Shown: piece by piece, positions 33,183-42,480 of the stretch
Position numbering within the stretch: the first letter of the stretch is position 1
Layout: each line of letters begins with the position of its first letter
From: Minicystis rosea
GTDB taxonomy: Bacteria > Myxococcota_A > Polyangia > Polyangiales > Polyangiaceae
Reading direction: 5' to 3'
NCBI GenBank assembly: GCA_001931535.1
Contig: CP016211.1
Location: forward strand, 5,191,573-5,255,572
Length of the DNA stretch: 64,000 bases
Position numbers and translations under genes: made by a program
Notes under the pieces: model-generated
Database searches by the model: none
What the model was told of the DNA's origin: nothing
What the model saw: only the letters and a program-made list of their open reading frames with translations

Positions 33183-35420
33183 ATGCCGCCCATGGCATCC
33201 TCCCTCGCTCGATTCACGCTCGAAGGCGACAACCTTCCGGGAGACGTGGAGACCGATCGCTTCGAGGCGGTGGAAGCCATCTCCGAGCCTTACACGGTCA
33301 CGGTCGGGTTCACGACGCAGAGCACGTCGTTCCGCGTGGAAGAGCACCTGCGGAAGCGCCTCTGCCTCTGCGTCTCCGACGAGGTCGGCCGCACCCGCTT
33401 CTACGATGGCATCGTCGATCAAGCGCGCTTCGTCCGGGTGGTGAAGGGCCGCCGTCACTTCGAGGTGCGCCTCCGCCCGGCGCTGGCCGCGCTCGCGCAC
33501 CGCGAGGGCTGCCGCATCTTCCAAGAGAAGACGATCGTCCAAGCGATCCAGACGATCTTCGAGGAGGCGGGCTTCGGCCCGCAGGTCGAGTGGAAGACCG
33601 CGAAGGAGTACGAGCCGCGCGAGCTCATCGTCCAGTATCGCGAGTCGCACCTCAACTTCGTCTCGCGGCTGATGGAGGAAGCGGGCCTCTTCTATTTCTT
33701 CCACCACACCCCCGACGGTCACAAGCTCATCATCACCGACGATTCCAGCCGCTTCGGCGCGGAGGAGGGCGCGGATTCGGTGGCTTACAGCATGAGCCAG
33801 GGCCTCGGGAGCGCGGCGCCGATCGAGAAGTTCTCGCGCACGCGCTCGCTGCGCACGAACTCGGTGACCTTGCAGGACTTCGACTTCGAGCACCCGGACG
33901 TGCCGCCGGTCGGTCAGCTGACGGCGGAGGAACGGTGGACGATACCGTTCTTCGAGTACCCGGGCGGGTTCGTGAAGGGCACCGTGGGCGCGCGCTTCGC
34001 CGACGCGCGCCTGCGCGAGCTGCGCAGCGACGCCGATGTCTGCCAGGGCGAGAGCCGCGCGGTGGGCATGCGCGTCGGGGCGTATTTCACGGTCGACGGC
34101 GCGGCGGAGGAGTGCCTCAACGGCACCTTCGTGTGCACGCACCTCGTCTCGCGCGGCAACCAGACGCTCGTGGGCGGGAACGACAACCACGTCACCGAGA
34201 ACCGCTTCCGCGGCATCGTCAAGGACGCTCCCTACGCCTCGCCTCGCCGCGCCCACAAGCCGCGCATCCGCGGCGTGCAGACGGCCGTCGTCACGGGCTC
34301 GAGCAAGCAGGAGCAGACGATCCACGTCGACAAGTTCGGCCGCATCAAGGTGCGCTTTCATTGGGATCGCGTGAGCCAGCAGGACCACACGTCGAGCCCT
34401 TGGATCCGCGTCTCGCAGGCGAACATGGGTGGTTCGATGGTGCTGCCCCGCGTCGGATGGGAGGTCTCGGTGGCCTTCCTCGACGGTGATCCGGATCGGC
34501 CGCTCGTGCTCGGGCGCGTCTACAACGCGGAGAAGACGTCGCCCTACGCGCTCCCCGCCACGAAGGCCTCCGGCTCGCTCAAGAGCATGTCGTCCCCCGG
34601 CGCGGGTGGGCACAACGAGATCGTCATGGGCGACAGCGGCGGCCAGCAGGGCTTCGGCGTCCACGCCCAGAAAGATCTCAACGTCACCATCGGCAACGAC
34701 AAGGCGGAGCAGGTCGGCGTCGACGAGTCGCAGCACATCTCCGTGAACGCGAACCACACGGTGAAGGTGAACGAGACCATCACCGTCGGCGGCAACCAGT
34801 CGCTCGACGTCGGGTCCGTGCTCGAGCACCAAATCACGGGCAACCAGAGCATCACCGTCGGCGCCAACGAGACCAGCAACGCCATCTCCAACTATGTCGA
34901 GAAGATCGGCGGCAACCGCGCGTACACGGTGAGCGGCACGCAGATCACCATCTGCAACGGGATCGAGCAGTCGGTGGTAGGCGACTTCAAGCGGAGCGTG
35001 GGGGCGCTCCACCTCACGGGGTCGATCTCGTCGATCAACGACAACGTGCTGGGCTCGTTGAAGGAGAACACCGGCGCCATCAAGGCGCAGCTCGTCAACG
35101 GGAGCCACGGGGAGCAGATCGCCGGCAACAAGAGCCAGACGTACCTCGCCGCTGAGCTCCATCTGACGAAGGGCGGCATCGCCAGCCAAGTGGGCGGCAA
35201 CATCACCAACCTGGTGGGCGGCCTGCACTATCAGAAGCTCGACGGCGGCTATGCGGTGAAGGCGCCGCTCATCACGCTGCTCGGGGCGGTGGGCGCGTTC
35301 AAGGGCGGCGGCAGCGAGATCAAGCTCGGCGGCGGCCCCATCGTGCTCAAGGGGAAGAAGATCGCGGTCACCTCCGGGCTGATCGTGAAGATGTCCGGTT
35401 CGATGAAGCTCGGTTGCTGA
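33183..35420 (+). CDS. vgrG: Type VI secretion tip protein VgrG (first of three)
   Basis: The 745-residue protein starts at 33183 (an in-frame ATG at 33192 is also possible). The N-terminal gp27-like half contains YRESHLNFVSRLMEEAGLFY, a VgrG hallmark. From about residue 360 the gp5-like OB region reads QTIHVDKFGRIKVRFHWDR and then WIRVSQANMGG. The C-terminal part repeats VGGN/VGAN-type segments (TVGGNQSL, TVGANETS) forming the beta-helical needle, ending in a Gly/Lys-rich stretch. VgrG trimers tip the T6SS tube and carry effectors. Tube and baseplate genes are not in the window, so this is an orphan VgrG/effector island. Confidence 0.93.
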   Translation: MPPMASSLARFTLEGDNLPGDVETDRFEAVEAISEPYTVTVGFTTQSTSFRVEEHLRKRLCLCVSDEVGRTRFYDGIVDQARFVRVVKGRRHFEVRLRPALAALAHREGCRIFQEKTIVQAIQTIFEEAGFGPQVEWKTAKEYEPRELIVQYRESHLNFVSRLMEEAGLFYFFHHTPDGHKLIITDDSSRFGAEEGADSVAYSMSQGLGSAAPIEKFSRTRSLRTNSVTLQDFDFEHPDVPPVGQLTAEERWTIPFFEYPGGFVKGTVGARFADARLRELRSDADVCQGESRAVGMRVGAYFTVDGAAEECLNGTFVCTHLVSRGNQTLVGGNDNHVTENRFRGIVKDAPYASPRRAHKPRIRGVQTAVVTGSSKQEQTIHVDKFGRIKVRFHWDRVSQQDHTSSPWIRVSQANMGGSMVLPRVGWEVSVAFLDGDPDRPLVLGRVYNAEKTSPYALPATKASGSLKSMSSPGAGGHNEIVMGDSGGQQGFGVHAQKDLNVTIGNDKAEQVGVDESQHISVNANHTVKVNETITVGGNQSLDVGSVLEHQITGNQSITVGANETSNAISNYVEKIGGNRAYTVSGTQITICNGIEQSVVGDFKRSVGALHLTGSISSINDNVLGSLKENTGAIKAQLVNGSHGEQIAGNKSQTYLAAELHLTKGGIASQVGGNITNLVGGLHYQKLDGGYAVKAPLITLLGAVGAFKGGGSEIKLGGGPIVLKGKKIAVTSGLIVKMSGSMKLGC

Positions 35421-35437
35421 GCGCGGAGAGATGAGTC

Positions 35438-37696
35438 GTGGCGAACAACCATACCCAGGCGATCCCCTCGGTCAGGATCGGTAAGCGATCGTTCTTCGTG
35501 CTCCGTTACGAGCTCGACGAGCGGCTCGCGGAGCTCGGCGTCCTCGAGCTGGCCTTGTGGGACGACGCGGAAGAGGCGCTGCCCGCGCCGGGCGAAGTGC
35601 TCGACAAGGCCGCGGCGTTCACGCTCGCGCGGAGCGATGGATCGCAGGAGCGATCGTTCTTCGGCACCGTGATCCACGCCGAGGTGGCGCCCGACGACGA
35701 CGACCTGCCCGTGCTCCACGTCGTCGTCGCGCCCAAGCTGTGGAACCTGACGAAGCGCGCCGACTGCCGCATTTTCCAGAACAAGAGCACCGTCGACATC
35801 GTGAAGGAGGTGCTCACGCAGGCGGGTGTGCCGGCGGATCAGCAGGACTGGGCCGGGGTCCAGGAGCCGCCGCCCGAGCGAGTCTACACGGTGCAATATC
35901 GCGAGACGGATCTCGCGTTCGTGCACCGGCTCCTCTTCGAGGAGGGCATCTACTTCGCGATTCACCATCGAGACGAGAAGGACGTGCTCGTCTTCGGCGA
36001 CCGCACCAACGGGCTCGGTGAGGTGGAGAAGCCGACGTCCCTCCCCTTCTACGAGGACTTCGGTGTCGAGGGCTCGGCCGATCGCGTGATCCGGCTCTCG
36101 AAGACGACCAGCGTGAAGAGCGACAAGGTCTTCGTGCGCGATTACAACTACGACAAGCCTTCGATCACGCTGGAGGCAACGGTCGAGGGGAAGGACGAAG
36201 GCGCGCACGCGCTCGAGGTCTACGAATACCCCGCGCGGTGCGAGGATGCGGCGGCGGCCAAGCGACTCGCCAACGTACTGCTCGACTCGATGCAGGCCGA
36301 GCGCGACGTCGTCCACGGCGAGACGGGATCGCTCGCGCTCTGGCCGGGGCTCCGTGTCTCCATCGACGGGCACCCGTACGATCCGATGAACCAGGAGTAT
36401 CTCCTCACGCGATCGCGGATCACGGGAGAGCAGCCTCGCCACTTCGACACGGGATCGGGCCGCGCGCCCAAGCTCACGATGGAGTTCTGGGGCGTGCCCA
36501 CGGAGACGACGAAGTACCGGCCGCCGCGCCGGCTGCGGGAGCAGCACATCCCCGGCACGCAGACGGCCATCACCACCGGCCCCGGCGGCGAGGAGATCCA
36601 CACCGACGCGGGCGGGCACGTGAAGGTGTCGTTTCACTGGGATCGCTCGGGGAAGAAGGACGACACGTCGAGCCGGTGGATCCGCACGAGCCAGCTCCCC
36701 ATCGGTGGATCGATGCTGCTCCCGCGCATGAAATGGGAGGTCACCGTGCGCCACGTGGAGGGCGACGGCGATCGGCCCTTCGTGCTGGGCCGCGTGTACA
36801 ACGCGGTCGCGCCGCCGCCCTACGCGCTCCCGAAGTTCGCGGCCCGAAGCTCGGTCCAAACCGCGACCACGCCCGGCGGCGGGAGCTCCAACGAGCTCCG
36901 GATGAGCGACACCAAGGGCAGCGAAGAGATGTTCGTGAACGCGTCGCGCGACATGACGACGCACGCGAAGAACAACGCCACGGAGTCGATCGGGAACAAC
37001 TACACGAAGAAGGTCGGCTCGAACCAGACGCGCGAGATCACCGACTCGAGCTCGGTCAACGTGGGATCGAACCAGGAGATCACGGTCTCCGGCAACCAGA
37101 CCATCCACGTCGAGACGTTCATGGCCGACCAGATCGCGGGGAACCACGATCTGACGGTAGGCGGCAGCCGCGACATGAAGGTGGGCGGTGATCACAAGCG
37201 CGACGTGGGCGGGACGAGCAGCTTGAACGTCGGGAGCAACCAGTTCGATCTGGTGGTGGGGTCGGTGACCGACCAGACCATGGCGAGCTTCAAGCACGAC
37301 GTGGGCGCGGCGCTGATCGAGCTCGCCGTCTCGGATCGCACGGTGACCGTGGGCGGCAACATCGACGAGCACGCAGGCGCGGTGAAGGTGATCGCGGTGC
37401 GCGGCGGCCGCGGCGTGAACGTGGGCGGGTCGATGAACGTGAAGACCGTGGGCGCGGTGGTGAACGTGGCCAACGCCGATCACACCGAGCAATCGGGCGG
37501 CAACTACACCGAGGTGGCCGTCGGCGCGCAGCTCGTGAAGGCGGCGGCGATCTCGTACGAGGCGGACAGCCTGCTCACGGTGGTGATGGGCGCCTCGATC
37601 CTCTCGCTCACGCCTGCGAGCGTGGCCTTCCTCGGGCTCTCGGCGAAGCTCCAAGGCGACGTGGCCGACACGGCCATCCTCATCGTGGACAACTGA
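35438..37696 (+). CDS. vgrG: Type VI secretion tip protein VgrG (second of three)
   Basis: A GTG at 35438 (GTG GCG AAC AAC CAT) starts a 752-residue protein 17 bases after the first VgrG stop; GCGGAGAG just upstream is a plausible ribosome-binding site. It has the VQYRETDLAFVHRLLFEEGIYF motif, the OB segment GGHVKVSFHWDR, and WIRTSQLPIGGSMLLPRMKWEV. A needle of VGSN/VSGN repeats and a hydrophobic C-terminus (SLTPASVAFLGLSAKLQ) follow. Sequence differs substantially from the first VgrG, so the three are old paralogues. No effector domain is fused. Confidence 0.93.
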   Translation: MANNHTQAIPSVRIGKRSFFVLRYELDERLAELGVLELALWDDAEEALPAPGEVLDKAAAFTLARSDGSQERSFFGTVIHAEVAPDDDDLPVLHVVVAPKLWNLTKRADCRIFQNKSTVDIVKEVLTQAGVPADQQDWAGVQEPPPERVYTVQYRETDLAFVHRLLFEEGIYFAIHHRDEKDVLVFGDRTNGLGEVEKPTSLPFYEDFGVEGSADRVIRLSKTTSVKSDKVFVRDYNYDKPSITLEATVEGKDEGAHALEVYEYPARCEDAAAAKRLANVLLDSMQAERDVVHGETGSLALWPGLRVSIDGHPYDPMNQEYLLTRSRITGEQPRHFDTGSGRAPKLTMEFWGVPTETTKYRPPRRLREQHIPGTQTAITTGPGGEEIHTDAGGHVKVSFHWDRSGKKDDTSSRWIRTSQLPIGGSMLLPRMKWEVTVRHVEGDGDRPFVLGRVYNAVAPPPYALPKFAARSSVQTATTPGGGSSNELRMSDTKGSEEMFVNASRDMTTHAKNNATESIGNNYTKKVGSNQTREITDSSSVNVGSNQEITVSGNQTIHVETFMADQIAGNHDLTVGGSRDMKVGGDHKRDVGGTSSLNVGSNQFDLVVGSVTDQTMASFKHDVGAALIELAVSDRTVTVGGNIDEHAGAVKVIAVRGGRGVNVGGSMNVKTVGAVVNVANADHTEQSGGNYTEVAVGAQLVKAAAISYEADSLLTVVMGASILSLTPASVAFLGLSAKLQGDVADTAILIVDN

Positions 37697-37772
37697 CGGA
37701 GCCGCGATGACGAGCCCCACCATGGTTCTCAGCACGACGACGCGATCGTCGAAGATGTCGTAGGAGGCGCCG

Positions 37773-40574
37773 ATGGCACGCGATTTCGAGGCTCATCTCA
37801 CCATCGGCAAGACCCACGCTTCGCGCGTCTCCGCGTTCGATGCGATCCACGAGGCCGGGAGGCCCTTCGTGGTCGAGATCGACGCGGTGTTCTCGAGCTA
37901 CATCGAGCTCGAAGCGCTGCTCGGGAAGCCCGCGAAGCTCGCCTACGGCGTGCCCGGCGACGAGCCGCGCTGCCTATTCGGCATCGTCGAGTCGGCCACG
38001 GCGGTCGGCCTCGCCGACGCGCGGCTCGACGGCGGCACGCACTACACGCTGCGGGTGGTCTCGATGCTGGCCTTGCTCGAGCGGAGCGTGGACTCGCGCA
38101 TCTATCAGGACATGACGGTGCGGGAGATCATCACCGACGTCCTCGAGCGGCACGGGATCAAGAAGGTGGTGTGGCGGCTCAAGGCCAAGTACCCGAAGCG
38201 CGAGTACTGCGTGCAGTACCAGGAGAGCGCGCTCGCCTTCGTGATGCGGCTCTGCGAGCACGAGGGGATCTACAGCTTCGTCGAGCCGAGCGCGGAGGAA
38301 GAGATCCTCGTCTTCGACGACGACAGCACCGCGGCCTTGCCGATGAGCGGCGATCCGGAGCTCCCTCTGCGCCGGCGCACGGCGCTCGCGGACGCGGGCG
38401 ACGCGGCGTATGCGCTGCGACAGAAAGAGCAGGTTCGCTCGGGGAAGTTCGTGCTGCGCGACTTCGACTTCAAGCGGCCGCAGCTCGATCTCACGGCCGA
38501 GAAGCAGAGCGCGGAGCGGACGGGCCTCGAGGTCTACGATTATCCGGGCGGCTACTTCGAGCCGACCGAGGGGAAGCGGCTCTCGGAGGTGCGCCTCGAA
38601 GCGGAGCAGGTGCTGCGGCGCACGGTGGAGATCGACGCCTCGTGCACGCGCATCGCGGTGGGGCAGAAGCTCGAGATCACCGACGCCGGTGACGCGGGTG
38701 GGAAGCTCTTCGTCTTCGCGGCGCACCACCGTTACGTGCATCAATCGGCGCGCGAGCGCGGCGGCGGCAAGGGCGCCGCGATGAATGGAAGCGGATCGAG
38801 CTACGTGGTGCGCGCGCGCCTCGTGCCGCTCACGGTGAAGTACCGGCTCGCGCGCGTGACGCCGATCCCGGTCATCGAAGGCCCGCAGACGGCGACCGTC
38901 GTCGTGCCGGCGGGCTCGCCCGGAGAGACGATCCACACCGACGAGCACGGGCGCTGCAAGGTCAAGTTCCGCTGGGATCGCAGCCCGCCGACGGACGATC
39001 GGGCCTCGTGCTGGATGCGCGTGGCGCAGCTCCAGACGTCGGGCTCGATGATGCTGCCGCGCATCGGGTGGGAGGTGATCGTCGAGTTCCTGGAGGGGAA
39101 CCCCGATCGGCCCATCGTGACGGGGCGGCTCTACAACGGCTCGGTGATGCCGCCCTATGCGCTGCCCGAGGGCAAGACGCGCACGTCGATCAAATCGCAG
39201 AGCACGCCGGGCGGCGGCGGCAACAACGAGATCCGCTTCGAAGACAAGGCCGGGTCCGAAGAGATCATGTTGAACGCGCAGCACGACATGAAGGTCGTGG
39301 CCGCGAACAATGCCAAGACGAGCGTCGGCAACAACGAGACGCGGGTCGTCGGCAACAACCATTCGCTCACCGTCGGGGCCAACCAGACGACGAAGATCAC
39401 GAAGGGCTCGTCGAACACCATCGGCGCGAACCAGACCGTCAAGGTCGGTGGCAATCGCAAGGTCGAGGTGAACGCGGTCACGGGGCTCAACGTGGCCGGC
39501 AACAGCACCACCAAGGTCGCGGGCAGCCAGTTCGAGATGGATGGCAATCCGCTCGAAGCGCTCCTGCAGATCGCGGCGCAGGCGGCGGAGCAATTCGTGG
39601 CATCGCTGGCTGACAACGCCATCGCTAACGTGCAAGCGCACGTCGACGGCGCGCTCAATCAGGTGATGGGCCCGATCAACCAGCTCAACCAGCAGGTGCA
39701 GGGCATTCAGAATGCGATGCAGGCCGTGAAGAACGGCGATTTGAGCGGCGTGGGGAGCATGGTCGCAGGCGCGTCCGGCCTCCCGGGCGCGAGCGAGATG
39801 GTCGCGTCGATGGGCGGCCGTGGGGGCGGCGGCGGTGGAGGCGCGAGCGCCGATGGGGGCGGCGCCGCCGAGGGTGGGGGCGGCGGCGGCAGCCCGACCA
39901 ATGCGCTCGCAGGCATGGCGCAGGGCGCGGCGCACAACGCGATTCATCAAGGCGTGGGCGCGGCGCACAACGCGCTGGCGAACGCGCTCGGTCTCGATTC
40001 GGGCGGCGGCTCGGGCGAGTCGGGCGCGAATGCGGCCGGGCCGGCGGGCAACGTGGGCGGCATCGACGCCACGGATCGCGAGAAGGGTCCTGGGCATTCG
40101 ACCGCGGTGATCGCGGGTAGCCACACCGAGAAGGTCGGGTCGATCAAGGCGCTGGGCGCGATCAAGCAGATCGACACCAACGTGACCGCGAACAAGACGA
40201 TCGACGTCGGCGCGGCGACGGTGCAGCTCGCCATCGGCAACTACGGCGAGTCCGCGCGGGGAAACAAGACCGAGTCGGCGCTCGGGTTGGTCGTGCTCAG
40301 CAAGGCCGGCGAGAGCGAAGAGGTCGGTGGATCGAAGACGACGATGGTGGGCGGCGCGATCGTCGACAAGCTGAAGGGCTCGCACGCCATCCAAGCCGGA
40401 GGGCCGGCGACGTTCATCGGCGCGTTCCACAAGATGGAGGCGAAGCAATCGATCACCTTCAAGTGCGGCGCGAGCACGGTGGTGATCGACGAGGCCGGCA
40501 TCACCATCAAGAGCCCGATCGTGGCCGTGCTGGCGCCGAAGATTCAACTGCCGCAGAAGGTGTCCGAGGTCTGA
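37773..40574 (+). CDS. vgrG: Type VI secretion tip protein VgrG with a Gly-rich insertion in the needle (third of three)
   Basis: The ATG at 37773 follows TAGGAGG. The 933-residue protein has the gp27 motif VQYQESALAFVMRLCEHEGIYS, the OB segment GRCKVKFRWDRS and WMRVAQLQTSGSMMLPRIGWEV. The VGNN/VGAN needle begins near 510. Between about residues 590 and 768 a helical segment (QLNQQVQGIQNAMQAVKNG) and a Gly/Ala/Asn-rich stretch interrupt the needle, which then resumes (GSHTEKVGSIKALGA) to the C-terminus. The insertion is absent from the two upstream paralogues. It could loop out as a flexible effector-binding arm. It is followed by a strong terminator. Confidence 0.92.
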   Translation: MARDFEAHLTIGKTHASRVSAFDAIHEAGRPFVVEIDAVFSSYIELEALLGKPAKLAYGVPGDEPRCLFGIVESATAVGLADARLDGGTHYTLRVVSMLALLERSVDSRIYQDMTVREIITDVLERHGIKKVVWRLKAKYPKREYCVQYQESALAFVMRLCEHEGIYSFVEPSAEEEILVFDDDSTAALPMSGDPELPLRRRTALADAGDAAYALRQKEQVRSGKFVLRDFDFKRPQLDLTAEKQSAERTGLEVYDYPGGYFEPTEGKRLSEVRLEAEQVLRRTVEIDASCTRIAVGQKLEITDAGDAGGKLFVFAAHHRYVHQSARERGGGKGAAMNGSGSSYVVRARLVPLTVKYRLARVTPIPVIEGPQTATVVVPAGSPGETIHTDEHGRCKVKFRWDRSPPTDDRASCWMRVAQLQTSGSMMLPRIGWEVIVEFLEGNPDRPIVTGRLYNGSVMPPYALPEGKTRTSIKSQSTPGGGGNNEIRFEDKAGSEEIMLNAQHDMKVVAANNAKTSVGNNETRVVGNNHSLTVGANQTTKITKGSSNTIGANQTVKVGGNRKVEVNAVTGLNVAGNSTTKVAGSQFEMDGNPLEALLQIAAQAAEQFVASLADNAIANVQAHVDGALNQVMGPINQLNQQVQGIQNAMQAVKNGDLSGVGSMVAGASGLPGASEMVASMGGRGGGGGGGASADGGGAAEGGGGGGSPTNALAGMAQGAAHNAIHQGVGAAHNALANALGLDSGGGSGESGANAAGPAGNVGGIDATDREKGPGHSTAVIAGSHTEKVGSIKALGAIKQIDTNVTANKTIDVGAATVQLAIGNYGESARGNKTESALGLVVLSKAGESEEVGGSKTTMVGGAIVDKLKGSHAIQAGGPATFIGAFHKMEAKQSITFKCGASTVVIDEAGITIKSPIVAVLAPKIQLPQKVSEV

Positions 40575-40583
40575 AGACGGGCT

Positions 40584-40611
40584 CGAGAGCGCTGCGTGTG
40601 CGGCGCTCTCG
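40584..40611. terminator. Hairpin between convergent vgrG and LPF-repeat genes
   Basis: CGAGAGCGC (40584-40592) pairs perfectly with GCGCTCTCG (40603-40611), 10-base loop. It lies 10 bases after the VgrG stop and 30 from the convergent gene's stop, so it may serve both. Confidence 0.7.
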
Positions 40612-40640
40612 GTCACATCAGACGCCGCGTAACGGGCGGC

Positions 40641-42479
40641 TCAACCCCGGCGTTTCCAGTGCGGCACGTACTCGTTGACGAGCCGCAGCCACTCTTCTCG
40701 GAGCGCGGGGGCGTGCTGAAATCGCTGCTGCCAGAGGGTGTGCAGCGCGGGCCACTCGGCGGGGGTCAGGCCGAACTGGGATTGGACCCACGGGACGTGC
40801 ATGGGAAAGGCCCGCACGCCGGCGCAGATGTTCGCGTACTCGACGAGACTGAAACGATCGTACGGCGCGGGCCGCGCCGATGGCGGTGGCGCTGCGCCGA
40901 ACGAAGGCGCGGCCGCGGGCGAAGGCATCACCGCGGAGGCTCGAGCGAACGGCAGGGGCGCAGCGGATGATGCAGGCGCCGATGGCTGCGCGAACGGCAT
41001 GGCGGATGACGCTGGCGCCGATGGCTGCGCGAATGGCAGGGGTGCAGCGGATGATGCTGGCGCAGTTGCTGCGGGAGCGACCGGGGCCTGCATCACCGCC
41101 GATGCTGGAGCAAATGGCAAAGGCGCGGACGCAGGCGAAAACGGCGTCGATGCGGGGGCGGACGGTATGGCGGCCTGCGCCGGCGCGCTCACGGGCTGAG
41201 GAGCAGGACGCTGGAATGGGAGCCCTCCCTGCGGGACCGGCGCGGTGCCGCTGCCCGGTGTCGACGGCGATGCCGGGGTGAAAGGAAGACCCGAGCGAAA
41301 GGGCGAAGGTTGTGGCAAGGCCGTCTCGTCGCGCGAGCCGGCCGAGGCGGCGAAGGGCAATGGGCTTTGCGCCGACCGAGGCTTGACGACGATAGGTCCG
41401 GTGCTCGATAGACGTGGATCCTCTTCGACTGGGGCCGACGGCGGGCTTTCCTCCGTCACGCGCTTCGCGAATGGCAACGCGTTGTCCGCTCGCGCGCCGA
41501 ACGGGAGCGCGGCATCACGCTTGTCGGTAGGTGCAAATGGCAATGCAGCGTCGCGCTTCTCCGCAGCCGCAAAGGGCAGCGCAGCGTCACGCTTCTCCGC
41601 GGGCGAAAATGGCAATCCCGCGTCGCGTTTCTCTGCAGGTGCAAATGGCAATGCGACGTCGCGCTTTTCTGCTGGCGCAAATGGGAGACCCGTGTCGCGC
41701 TTCTCCGCAGGCGAGAATGGCAATGCGGCGTCACGCTTCTCCGCAGGTGCAAATGGCAACGCGGCGTCGCGCTTCTCCGCAGGTGTGAATGGAAGACCTG
41801 CGTCGCGCTTCTCCGCAGGCGCGAAGGGCAATGCCGCATCGTGCTTCTCGGCGGACGCGAACGGCAATGCCGCATCCATGTGGAGCGTGCGTGGCCTCGA
41901 CGGGCCGCCGCCGTCCTCGGCGAAGGGAAGCACCTTCGGGACGGCGGTGATGTTGACGGCTGCGGTGCGGTCATCGTCGTCGTCGAGCGTGAGCAACGGG
42001 CGACGCGCCGGCGGCGCGATGATCGGCGGTGCGATGACAGGCGGCGCGATGACGGGCGGTGCGACGACCGGAGGTGCGACGACGGGTGACGTGGTCGGGG
42101 GACGCTGCGCATCGAGCATCGCCGAGGTGGCTGCTGCGACATCGGGCTCGGCGGAGAGCGGTGACACCACCGATGTCGGCGCGACCGGTGATGGTCCCGT
42201 GGGCTTGCGGCGCGCGAGCCGTCCGCGGGCGGCAGGCGGCTTCTTGGCGGTGGCCACCTCCAGGTAGCGGCGCGTCGGGCGAAGCCGGCCTTGGGCAGCT
42301 TGCTCGGCCATGGTCCCGAGCCAGCGCTCCTGCGCGATCTCCCACGCGGCCGCGGAGATCCCAGCCTCGGCCAGGATCTCTTCGCGCGGCAGGCCCGTCT
42401 CCAACGCAGCCGTGATGGAGGCGAATGCCTCGAGCGTGAGATCCTCGGACTCGACTTCGCTCGCCATGCGCGCGCCCAT
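40641..42479 (-). CDS. LPF-repeat protein with similar N- and C-terminal helical domains
   Basis: The 612-residue protein has no signal peptide. An N-terminal ~60-residue helical domain (LTLEAFASITAALETGLP, GISAAAWEIAQERW) resembles the C-terminal one (FSLVEYANICAGVRAFP, GLTPAEWPALHTLWQQRF). Between them lie a PPVVAPPVIAPP tract and about eleven 12-residue units of the form LPFAPAEKRDAA, then a Pro/Ala/Ser-rich stretch with further LPF motifs. I do not recognise the family. Its place among VgrG and Rhs genes suggests a T6SS adaptor or cargo scaffold, with LPF as a short linear motif. An in-frame Met at 42467 could be the true start. An IS has inserted one base upstream of the start codon at 42479. 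Confidence 0.7.
   Translation of the reverse strand: MGARMASEVESEDLTLEAFASITAALETGLPREEILAEAGISAAAWEIAQERWLGTMAEQAAQGRLRPTRRYLEVATAKKPPAARGRLARRKPTGPSPVAPTSVVSPLSAEPDVAAATSAMLDAQRPPTTSPVVAPPVVAPPVIAPPVIAPPIIAPPARRPLLTLDDDDDRTAAVNITAVPKVLPFAEDGGGPSRPRTLHMDAALPFASAEKHDAALPFAPAEKRDAGLPFTPAEKRDAALPFAPAEKRDAALPFSPAEKRDTGLPFAPAEKRDVALPFAPAEKRDAGLPFSPAEKRDAALPFAAAEKRDAALPFAPTDKRDAALPFGARADNALPFAKRVTEESPPSAPVEEDPRLSSTGPIVVKPRSAQSPLPFAASAGSRDETALPQPSPFRSGLPFTPASPSTPGSGTAPVPQGGLPFQRPAPQPVSAPAQAAIPSAPASTPFSPASAPLPFAPASAVMQAPVAPAATAPASSAAPLPFAQPSAPASSAMPFAQPSAPASSAAPLPFARASAVMPSPAAAPSFGAAPPPSARPAPYDRFSLVEYANICAGVRAFPMHVPWVQSQFGLTPAEWPALHTLWQQRFQHAPALREEWLRLVNEYVPHWKRRG
41466..41880. repeat. 36-bp tandem repeats encoding LPFAPAEKRDAA units
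   Basis: About eleven imperfect 36-base units in frame. Variation is concentrated in codon positions that change single residues (A/G, A/S/T), while LPF and AEKRD are kept. Confidence 0.85.
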
Positions 42480-42480
42480 C

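Noticed and set aside
37707..37763. 18-codon open frame between the second and third vgrG genes
   Set aside because: No clear ribosome-binding site or conservation evidence; the spacing is simply an intergenic gap.
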